From an uncultured Clostridia bacterium (GTDB taxonomy: Bacteria; Bacillota; Clostridia; Christensenellales; Aristaeellaceae), in NCBI GenBank assembly GCA_934632155.1, contig CAKTXZ010000030.1:1-12031 (forward strand): a stretch of DNA of 12,031 bases. The letters are read 5' to 3'. The notes below the pieces were generated by a model, which saw only the letters and a program-made list of their open reading frames with translations, had not been told where the DNA came from and searched no databases. Both the position numbers and the translations under genes were made by a program. Each line of letters begins with the position of its first letter. The first letter of the stretch is position 1. Below, one piece after another: positions 7,526-12,031 of the stretch.

Positions 7526-7740
7526 GCGCCGGCAGACAAACGCTGTGCTCCGGCTGTCTCGATTGGTTCAGTCCCTGAGACGGCGGTTCTTCTCCCCCTC
7601 CACGCTGCATTTGGACTGCCGCTACAGAAAAAACGCTCCGAGCGTGTGCGCCTTGCGTGCTTTTCCGCCAACTGCATCGACCGTCATGCTGAGCGCCTTG
7701 CCCGGACGACAGCGGTCATCAAGAAAACACAGCATAGCAA
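7526..7740. other. Non-coding stretch after hydF
   Basis: I see no credible gene here: frames on both strands are short and lack ribosome binding sites, and their translations resemble nothing known. A minor palindrome, ACGCT-CCG-AGCGT (about 7632-7644), is the only structure noted. If hydF has no closer terminator, this is a long 3' untranslated region. Confidence 0.5.
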
Positions 7741-7767
7741 GCGCGCCTCCCTTGATGGGAGGCGTGC
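7741..7767. repeat. Hairpin A of a triple-hairpin block
   Basis: GCGCGCCTCCC (7741-7751) pairs with GGGAGGCGTGC (7757-7767) around the loop TTGAT, giving 11 base pairs with one G:T wobble. There is no T-run, so it is not an intrinsic terminator. It lies four bases before the much longer inverted repeat. Confidence 0.65.
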
Positions 7768-7770
7768 TCA

Positions 7771-7818
7771 GACTGTAGACAAAATCCGAGGCCTTAACCT
7801 CGGACTTTGTCTACAGTC
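7771..7818. repeat. Long near-perfect inverted repeat (21-bp arms)
   Basis: The left arm (7771-7791, beginning GACTGTAGACAAA) and right arm (7798-7818, ending TTTGTCTACAGTC) match in 20 of 21 positions, around the 6-nt loop CCTTAA. The arm is too long and too perfect for chance. It has no T-run of its own. It could be a REP/MITE-like intergenic repeat, a protein-binding cruciform or an RNA 3'-end protector. A genome-wide count would tell these apart. Confidence 0.75.
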
Positions 7819-7820
7819 AG

Positions 7821-7848
7821 GGCATTCCCTGCGGGGAATGCCTTTTTT
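7821..7848 (+). terminator. Strong intrinsic terminator
   Basis: GGCATTCCC (7821-7829) and GGGAATGCC (7834-7842) form a perfect 9-bp stem with the tetraloop TGCG, and six T residues follow immediately (7843-7848). It is the first convincing terminator downstream of hydF and isolates the next promoter from read-through. Confidence 0.85.
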
Positions 7849-7932
7849 GCGCGCTGTCGTCTGGGAAAACATTTATCGGCAAATACAACAAAACTGCATA
7901 TGCAAAATGAAAAAAATGGGCAAAATTGCAAA

Positions 7933-7944
7933 GTCAATATTGAC
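7933..7944. promoter_or_regulatory. Perfect 12-bp palindrome overlapping the -35 box
   Basis: GTCAATATTGAC is its own reverse complement, and its last five bases form part of the TTGACA -35 element at 7940-7945. This is the usual position for a repressor operator, but a 12-bp palindrome in AT-rich DNA can also arise by chance. No regulator gene is adjacent. Confidence 0.35.
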
Positions 7945-7967
7945 AAGCATGAAAAATATGGTACAAT
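7940..7967 (+). promoter_or_regulatory. Sigma-A-type promoter of the exported-protein operon
   Basis: TTGACA (7940-7945) and TACAAT (7962-7967) are separated by 16 bp, and the -10 is preceded by TATGG. The surrounding 100 bases are much richer in A and T than the rest of the window. Transcription should start near 7974, upstream of the ribosome binding sites at 8013 and 8091. Confidence 0.7.
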
Positions 7968-8107
7968 ATAAATGGAACAGAACATGAAAACTGAAGAAAC
8001 AGTAAATAGCATGGGGAGGTGCTTCCAATGGGCTAAGCGGCAAGAACGACGCGACAGACGGTGGGCTGAACGACAGCTTTTCGACGAATCAAAGGAGGCA
8101 AGACAAA

Positions 8108-8449
8108 ACGAAACGCTGGATTGCACTGCTGCTGGTTGCGGCGTTGCTGATCGTTGGCGCACCTGCCGCCTATGCCCAGATGGTGGAAGAGGCGCCGCTG
8201 GAGCCGCAGTATAACTGCTTTAACCATATCTGGTCGGAATGGCTGGAGGAGTATTCCAGAGCCGGCTATACGCTCGATCCTTGGAACAATGAGTGCTACT
8301 TTATTTACACGCATCTCATGCGTGCCTGTACGAGATGCGGACAGCTTGAAAGAACAGTCGATGTTGTTATTTTTGAACATATTTGGGCTTCATGTGGTTT
8401 GGATTTGCAGTGTCAAAGATGCAGTATAGTGAGAACGACGCGCGAATGA
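8108..8449 (+). CDS. Small exported Cys/His-rich protein, abnormal start
   Basis: No known function. Read from ACG 8108 the product has 113 residues. MKRWIALLLVAALLIVGAPA with AYA after it (cleavage after Ala23) is a textbook signal peptide, so the protein should be exported. The mature part has Cys37, HIW..W (40-45), Cys63, His69, CTRC (74-77), HIW (91-93) and CQRC (102-105), a possible metal-binding pattern shared with the next gene. AAAGGAGG (8091-8098) lies nine bases before ACG, ideal spacing, yet the frame has no ATG, GTG or TTG before TTG 8144, which would cut the signal peptide. Two readings remain. Either ACG is a mutated or rare start, or one G has been lost from the G-run at 8030-8032, which would disconnect an ATG at 8028 that has its own GGGGAGG site. 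It sits 16 bases before the next gene, in one operon. Confidence 0.6.
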   Translation, partial: TKRWIALLLVAALLIVGAPAAYAQMVEEAPLEPQYNCFNHIWSEWLEEYSRAGYTLDPWNNECYFIYTHLMRACTRCGQLERTVDVVIFEHIWASCGLDLQCQRCSIVRTTRE

Positions 8450-8465
8450 GGCGGGAGGAATCGGT

Positions 8466-9341
8466 GTGGCAAAAAAGAGGGCTGTTATTGGAAAATTGCT
8501 GCTTATCGGCATTCTTTCGCTGACGCTGCTGTGTTCGGGCGCGCTTGCCAATGAAATCAAACCGGCGCCCACCGCTTCCGCGCCGTCGCTTTGCGTACCG
8601 GCGGCCTCGGAGGGCGAAGCAGACATGGCGGCAAGGCTTCGGGCGCTGTTGGAGAGCCGGGACGACGATCCGGTTCCGCCTGATATGGCGGCAAGGCTTC
8701 GGACGCTGTTGGAGAGCCGGGACGGCGATCCGGTTCCGCCTGATATGGCGGCAAGGCTTCGGACGCTGTTGGAGAGCCGGGACGGCGATCCGGTTCCGCC
8801 TGATATGGCGGCAAGGCTTCGGACGCTGTTGGAGAGCCGGGACGGCGATTCGGTTCCGCCTGATATGGCGGCAAGGCTTCGGGCGCTGTTGGAGAGCCGG
8901 GACGACGATCCGGTTCCGCCTGGTATCCGACAGCGGCTTGAAGGAATGCGGAAGGAAGCGCGGTACATTGGCGGGCAGCGGTTCGGTCTGGGCAGCGACG
9001 CGGCTCATATTCAGCGGGCACTGCAAGAAATCCTGCGCACGAGCGCGGAGGACGCATTGGCTGAAGCGGAGACGTCGGCCGAAGCCATCGCCAAGGGCTG
9101 CAGCCATATCTGGTGCGACTGGGAGGAGGATGAGCGCCTTACCGGCTTTACGTTGGAGGCGGATCAGGACTGTAAATTCACCCATGTCGATTGTTCGCGT
9201 TGCTGCACGAAGTGCGCGCTGATTCAGTGTAAATCGGAAACGTACTATGAGGGGCATGTCTGGCTCGGCGTTGCGGCGGATGCGGTGGATGCGGCGTACA
9301 TGCGGTGCGGCGTTTGTGGCGTTCAGAAGCCGATTCAGTAA
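8466..9341 (+). CDS. Exported protein with five 20-residue tandem repeats and a Cys/His domain
   Basis: I do not recognise this 291-residue protein. It begins with a signal peptide (MAKKRAVIGKLLLIGILS... ending GALA, cleavage near residue 30). A short linker and five tandem copies of a 20-residue unit follow (residues 53-152): an Ala/Arg/Leu-rich predicted helix DMAARLRTLLESRD followed by GDPVPP. After a helical stretch the C-terminal domain shows Cys212, HIW..W (214-219), Cys236, His240, CTKC (247-250), HVW (264-266) and CGVC (281-284). This matches the preceding gene's product, so the two are paralogues. The pattern recalls the HxW...CxxC modules of clostridial surface proteins, but no anchor motif or membrane segment is present. 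GTG 8466 follows GGGAGGAA with 5-7 bases of spacing. Confidence 0.82.
   Translation: MAKKRAVIGKLLLIGILSLTLLCSGALANEIKPAPTASAPSLCVPAASEGEADMAARLRALLESRDDDPVPPDMAARLRTLLESRDGDPVPPDMAARLRTLLESRDGDPVPPDMAARLRTLLESRDGDSVPPDMAARLRALLESRDDDPVPPGIRQRLEGMRKEARYIGGQRFGLGSDAAHIQRALQEILRTSAEDALAEAETSAEAIAKGCSHIWCDWEEDERLTGFTLEADQDCKFTHVDCSRCCTKCALIQCKSETYYEGHVWLGVAADAVDAAYMRCGVCGVQKPIQ
8622..8921 (+). repeat. Five in-frame 60-bp tandem repeats
   Basis: Five units of exactly 60 bp start at 8622, 8682, 8742, 8802 and 8862. They differ at only a few bases. Units 1 and 5 have GCG and GAC (Ala, Asp) where units 2-4 have ACG and GGC (Thr, Gly), and unit 4 has TCG for CCG. The near identity at the DNA level, including silent sites, indicates recent expansion. 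Copy number may vary between strains, and the region may collapse in short-read assemblies. Confidence 0.97.
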
Positions 9342-9385
9342 TCTGCGCTTGAAATGGACGCATGTCGTGATTGAATGAACGGCTT

Positions 9386-9413
9386 GGCAACGGGCAATAT
9401 GCTCGTTGCCTTT
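9386..9413 (+). terminator. Hairpin with short T-run between two exported-protein genes
   Basis: GGCAACGGGCA (9386-9396) pairs with TGCTCGTTGCC (9400-9410) around the loop ATA: 11 base pairs with one G:T wobble. Only TTT follows, so termination is likely partial. It may lower expression of the third exported gene relative to the first two, or separate the units. Confidence 0.5.
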
Positions 9414-9442
9414 GCCCTATAATAGGGAGGGAGAGAGAACGG

Positions 9443-10132
9443 GTGAACGCTTCGTGGAAACAAAGGGGATGGGGGTTGCTTTCGCTGCTGCTGGCGTTGC
9501 TGCTGCTCATCACGGTGACGCCCATCGTATGCGCAGAGGAAACCGGCGAAGGGAACCCGGACGAATGGGTGCAGCTTGACGACGAGGACGCGCAGGACGA
9601 AACGGCAGATGAGGGTGAGGACGACGCGGAGGACGAGGAATTTGACGAGCCGTTCGTTCCCGCTCCGGTGGATGACGGCAGGATAATGCCGCCCGCGTCC
9701 ATTTTGCGGGATTTTAAGCCTGTCTGCGGCCATATTCTCTTTGAGCCGGATCCGGTCCGAACGGAGAGCGCCGTGCGCTTTGACGAGGTTGTCAGCATCT
9801 ACCTGCACATGACGGATGAAAACTGCAAATCGGTGTACATCGTCGCGAACGTCGGAAAGGTGATGCTGCTGGATACCGAAGCGCAGCTCGGCCGCGTGTG
9901 GGGAATCCAGACGGATGAGGATAGCTATTTCTCGTCCAACGCCTTCGCCAAGACCAAGCAGGTCAAGCCCGGCGATACGCTGGAGCTGCGCGTTTTTCCG
10001 CAGACCTGCACCGACGGCGGGATGATCTTCATTTTCTATTTGGATGAAAACGATCAGCTGCTCGATACGCAGTACCTGATGGTGACCGGATCGGCGGGCG
10101 AGGGCTACAGGATCGGGCGGTTTGTTCTCTGA
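9443..10132 (+). CDS. Exported protein with acidic linker, unknown function
   Basis: I do not recognise this 229-residue product. Residues 1-31 form a signal peptide with a long leucine-rich core (GLLSLLLALLLLITVTPIV) and a likely signal peptidase I site after VCA. The Cys at 30 lacks a proper lipobox, so a lipoprotein is unlikely. Residues 32-70 are extremely acidic and disordered (for example DEGEDDAEDEEFDE). The remainder looks like a beta-rich globular domain with three Cys and strands such as VVSIYLHM, VYIVANVGKVMLLD, TLELRVFPQ and GMIFIFYLD, possibly Ig-like. GTG 9443 follows GGGAGGGAGAG; the frame is open to TTG 9371, but that start would bury the signal peptide. TATAAT at 9418-9423 could be a -10 box but lacks a -35 partner. 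It ends tail to tail with the transglutaminase-like gene. Confidence 0.75.
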   Translation: MNASWKQRGWGLLSLLLALLLLITVTPIVCAEETGEGNPDEWVQLDDEDAQDETADEGEDDAEDEEFDEPFVPAPVDDGRIMPPASILRDFKPVCGHILFEPDPVRTESAVRFDEVVSIYLHMTDENCKSVYIVANVGKVMLLDTEAQLGRVWGIQTDEDSYFSSNAFAKTKQVKPGDTLELRVFPQTCTDGGMIFIFYLDENDQLLDTQYLMVTGSAGEGYRIGRFVL

Positions 10133-10151
10133 CCGCTTGAGAATCCACGCG

Positions 10152-10199
10152 CGGCGCAGGGCTGTGAAGCGCTTCTGGGCGCTTGCTGAAACTGCGCCG
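10152..10199. repeat. Compound inverted repeat after the acidic exported protein gene
   Basis: CGGCGCAG (10152-10159) pairs with CTGCGCCG (10192-10199). It encloses a second hairpin in which AAGCGC pairs with GCGCTT. No T-run follows on either strand, so it is not a standard terminator. It lies 20 bases after the + strand stop. Confidence 0.4.
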
Positions 10200-10224
10200 G
10201 CGGAGCCGCCCAAACGCAAACTAA

Positions 10225-10260
10225 TTCTGCCTCGCGGGCAAGACGGCCTGCGGGGCAGAA
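10225..10260 (-). terminator. Candidate terminator between convergent genes
   Basis: A 15-bp stem with two G:T wobbles joins 10225-10239 and 10246-10260 around a 6-nt loop. It sits 28 bases beyond the end of the - strand gene. Read on the - strand, it is followed by TTAGTTTGCGTTT, a loose T-rich stretch. It may also stop + strand transcripts from the opposite side. Confidence 0.5.
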
Positions 10261-10287
10261 ATGCTTTGACGGCGGCTGTGGAGCGCG

Positions 10288-11649
10288 TCAAATGAATTCG
10301 ATGGACAGCGCCTCGTGGCAGGTGTGCAGGGCGTGATGGGGAACGGTCGCGTCGTCGTATTCCGCCTCGGCCTGCTGATTGTCGTACGGGTCGTGGCGCA
10401 GATGGCGGAAGGGGACGAAGTAATCGTGCTGGTATTCCGAATTGGCGGGCAGGCGATAAGGGTCGATGCAGCCGAAATAGAAATCCCAGCGCTCGCGGTC
10501 GCCCATGCGCCACGCCGCGCCGCCAAAGGATGGGTCGCAGAACAGCCAGCCGTAGGGCGCGACGTAAAACTGCGCCCAGTCGTGGCTGCCTACGTCCAGC
10601 GGGCTGACGGCAAGGCCGGACTGCCACCGCGCCGGAACGCCCGCGATGCGGCAGAGCGTGATGAACAAAAGCGCCTGTACGCCGCAGTCGCCTTTGAGGG
10701 ACGCGGCGATGTATTCGGGCACGTTCGGCATGGTCATGTAGGCACGCATGTAGCTGTAGATCATCTTCTGCGTAATGTAGTCGTAAATGCGCCGCGCCTT
10801 GCGAAGGGGATTTTCTTCGCCGGCGATAATCTCCTGCGCCAGCATGCGCAGATAGGGCGTAAACACGATGTGCGGCGCATATTCCTCGGTGTAGAAGGTG
10901 GGCTGCTGATCCAGCGCGCGCGCGGGGTCGAGCGGCTGATAGCGCATGTGCGTTTCATAGGTATATTCCACACTGAAGGGCTTGTCCGGCACGGCGCGGA
11001 AACAGACGGTGCGCTGCGGAAAATCGGGCGGCGCGACGACCGCGTCGGGATGGCTCAGCGCCAGCAGACGAAAGCGCTTGACCTGCGCGTATTCGATGGG
11101 CAGGGGAAGGTGCAGGGAAACGGGCTGCCCCTTCCGCCCCGGAAGGGGATCGATTGTCGCCGTGGAGCGGATGCGGAAGCGCGCGCCCAGCGCGCCGTCG
11201 CGCTTCATGCGGGCGACGACGTCGTTGAGCATCGCGGCGTTTTCATGCTTAAAGCGCAGACGACGCTCGTCGCGGCACCGCGCCTCGTAGGCGGGGCGCG
11301 TCTTAATTAAATTAGAAAGGAAATTGTCCTTGTAATGAATCAGGCCGTTGATGTACGACCATTCCACCGCGTCCTCGTCGCGCAGCCGCTCCAGCTCCTC
11401 CTCGGAGAAATCCTCGCCGAAGCAGGCGCGCAGCTGCCGCAGCGCCTCGGCCTGCGTGTGGGGATATTCCGCCGGCCACAGGGCGGCAATTTCCTTTTCC
11501 AGCTCCAGCCGGCGGCGCAGCGCCAGCGGCAGATCCTTTTCAAGCTTTAGATCAATCACGCGGATCAGCCGTTCAAAATCCCCGTAGCCCTTGAGCTTGA
11601 GCACGTCCTCCGGCAGGGGAACGGCCAGATATTTCAAATCGGAATACAT
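10288..11649 (-). CDS. Transglutaminase-like (papain-fold) domain protein
   Basis: The 453-residue product carries a transglutaminase-like core in its second half. GDCGVQALLFITLCRIAGVPA holds the nucleophile Cys322, SHDWAQFYV holds His356, and WLFCDPSFGG holds Asp372, giving the expected Cys-His-Asp triad in order. The preceding NPLRKARRIYDYITQKMIYS is the usual helix before the active-site loop. The N-terminal 150 residues are charged and helical; the middle, with paired aromatic strands, resembles the beta domain often found before this core. No signal peptide or membrane segment is seen, so the protein is probably cytoplasmic. Bacterial members can be proteases, amidases or cross-linkers, so the substrate is unknown. 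The start ATG (complement of 11647-11649) follows AAAGGAGG. It diverges from the tRNA-Gly/tuf unit and converges on the acidic exported protein gene. Confidence 0.87.
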   Translation of the reverse strand: MYSDLKYLAVPLPEDVLKLKGYGDFERLIRVIDLKLEKDLPLALRRRLELEKEIAALWPAEYPHTQAEALRQLRACFGEDFSEEELERLRDEDAVEWSYINGLIHYKDNFLSNLIKTRPAYEARCRDERRLRFKHENAAMLNDVVARMKRDGALGARFRIRSTATIDPLPGRKGQPVSLHLPLPIEYAQVKRFRLLALSHPDAVVAPPDFPQRTVCFRAVPDKPFSVEYTYETHMRYQPLDPARALDQQPTFYTEEYAPHIVFTPYLRMLAQEIIAGEENPLRKARRIYDYITQKMIYSYMRAYMTMPNVPEYIAASLKGDCGVQALLFITLCRIAGVPARWQSGLAVSPLDVGSHDWAQFYVAPYGWLFCDPSFGGAAWRMGDRERWDFYFGCIDPYRLPANSEYQHDYFVPFRHLRHDPYDNQQAEAEYDDATVPHHALHTCHEALSIEFI

Positions 11650-11690
11650 CGTTTCTTCCTCCTTTGGAAAGCATAGGTGAAAAGTTCTGC

Positions 11691-11727
11691 CGGAAAGAAA
11701 AAAATCCTGCGCGGAAAGAAAAAAATT
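11691..11727 (+). repeat. Direct repeat with phased A-tracts upstream of the tRNA promoter
   Basis: CGGAAAGAAAAAAAT occurs at 11691-11705 and again at 11712-11726. The two A7 runs (11698-11704 and 11719-11725) are 21 bp apart, two helical turns, so they should bend the DNA in the same direction. The nearer run lies about 15-20 bases upstream of the -35 box, where an UP element would be. Confidence 0.6.
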
Positions 11728-11740
11728 CGTGCCGGACGTG

Positions 11741-11769
11741 TTGACAATCGCGGAGATTTTGGGTACAAT
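11741..11769 (+). promoter_or_regulatory. Strong sigma-A promoter of tRNA-Gly (and possibly tuf)
   Basis: TTGACA (11741-11746) is a perfect -35 box. A 17-bp spacer leads to TACAAT (11764-11769), a five-of-six -10 match. The tRNA starts 12 bases later. With the A-tracts upstream, this is the best promoter in the window, as expected for translation genes. Confidence 0.85.
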
Positions 11770-11780
11770 ACCAGTTGTAT

Positions 11781-11854
11781 GCAGGTGTAGTTCAATGGCA
11801 GAACTTCAGCTTCCCAAGCTGACCACGTGGGTTCGATTCCCATCACCTGCTCCA
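11781..11854 (+). tRNA. tRNA-Gly, anticodon CCC
   Basis: All four arms fold. The acceptor stem is GCAGGTG with CACCTGC, the D arm is GTTC/GAAC, and the anticodon arm is TCAGC/GCTGA around the loop TTCCCAA. The T arm is GTGGG/CCCAT around TTCGATT. The anticodon at loop positions 3-5 is CCC, which reads GGG (glycine). The discriminator base is T and the CCA end is encoded in the DNA. It precedes tuf, an arrangement also known from the E. coli tRNA-tufB operon. Confidence 0.96.
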
Positions 11855-11889
11855 CTGCTATGTCCGCATGCGTGCGGCATGGAGAGCCA

Positions 11890-11909
11890 CCGGCAGGATG
11901 CCGGCTTTT
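11890..11909 (+). terminator. Short terminator-like hairpin between tRNA-Gly and tuf
   Basis: CCGGCA (11890-11895) pairs with TGCCGG (11899-11904) around a 3-nt loop, and CTTTT follows. It could end part of the tRNA transcripts or mark a processing site. With no clear promoter seen before tuf, read-through into tuf is likely. Confidence 0.4.
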
Positions 11910-11973
11910 CCAAGGTTCGCCCGGCTGTTAGCCCGGCATCATTTGACAATCGGAAAACAGGAGGGAAAATCCC

Positions 11974-12031
11974 ATGGCAAAGGAAAAATTTGCGCGCACA
12001 AAGCCGCACGTAAACATCGGCACGATCGGAC
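11974..12031 (+). CDS. tuf: Elongation factor Tu, N-terminal fragment
   Basis: EF-Tu is the GTPase that delivers aminoacyl-tRNA to the ribosome. Nineteen codons are visible before the window ends: MAKEKFARTKPHVNIGTIG. This is the near-invariant start of bacterial EF-Tu, leading into the P-loop (GHVDHGKT in the family, beyond the edge). ATG 11974 follows GGAGGG (11960-11965) with eight bases of spacing. The gene is probably transcribed at least partly from the tRNA-Gly promoter upstream. Confidence 0.95.
   Translation, partial: MAKEKFARTKPHVNIGTIG

Noticed and set aside
7646..7987. Open frame covering the triple hairpin and the promoter
   Set aside because: It runs through a terminator and the -10 box, has no ribosome binding site and gives a protein without recognisable features.
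8144..8146. TTG 8144 as the start of the first exported protein
   Set aside because: It has no ribosome binding site and removes the charged N-terminus and half of the hydrophobic core of the signal peptide.
8622..8921. Tandem repeats as a CRISPR array
   Set aside because: Units are contiguous with no unique spacers and lie in frame within a coding gene.
8367..9257. Long open frames on the - strand and in another + frame across the 60-bp repeats
   Set aside because: A stop-free 60-bp unit repeated in phase leaves several frames open. These frames lack ribosome binding sites, and only the 8466 frame has a signal peptide and family-like domain.
9418..9423. TATAAT as a complete promoter for the acidic exported protein
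   Set aside because: No acceptable -35 lies 16-18 bases upstream (CAATAT only), and a hairpin occupies that position; kept only as a possibility.
11943..11948. TTGACA as a -35 box for tuf
   Set aside because: The matching -10 position (about 11966-11971) falls in the ribosome binding site to start codon region and has no TATAAT-like sequence.

Overview
The window looks like chromosomal DNA from an anaerobic, fermentative, fairly GC-rich Firmicute of the class Clostridia, probably a gut-type lineage. The evidence is a phosphate butyryltransferase/butyrate kinase pair, a full [FeFe]-hydrogenase maturation set, strong GGAGG-type ribosome binding sites, and frequent GTG or TTG starts. A genus cannot be assigned from sequence alone.

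Region 1 (1-3251, + strand) is an amino-acid and acid fermentation cluster. It holds the tail of a branched-chain aminotransferase (ilvE), then ptb, buk and alanine dehydrogenase (ald), all closely spaced. IlvE makes 2-keto acids. An acyl-CoA-forming oxidoreductase not visible here would supply acyl-CoA. Ptb and Buk turn that into acid plus ATP, and Ald exchanges ammonia and NADH between pyruvate and alanine.

Region 2 (3374-7525, + strand) is an [FeFe]-hydrogenase H-cluster maturation operon: a TM1266-type small ACT-like protein, hydE, hydG and hydF. It has its own promoter and a leader of about 100 nt. That leader ends in a strong intrinsic-terminator hairpin before the first gene, and an upstream segment is complementary to one terminator arm, so it is a candidate attenuator or riboswitch. 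No hydrogenase structural gene is in the window.

Region 3 (7526-7970) has no gene. It holds three consecutive hairpins, the last an intrinsic terminator, followed by an AT-rich promoter whose -35 box overlaps a perfect 12-bp palindrome.

Region 4 (about 7970-10132, + strand) encodes three small predicted exported proteins of unknown function. The first two form an operon and share a Cys/His pattern (HIW..W, CT[RK]C, then H-[IV]-W exactly 14 residues later, then CxxC). The first lacks a normal start codon (ACG after a strong ribosome binding site, or a frameshift at an upstream ATG). The second carries five near-identical 60-bp tandem repeats. The third has a very acidic linker after its signal peptide.

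Region 5 (10133-12031) has a convergent transglutaminase-like gene on the - strand. It is followed by a strong + strand promoter with two A7 tracts spaced 21 bp upstream, tRNA-Gly(CCC), and the start of tuf (EF-Tu).
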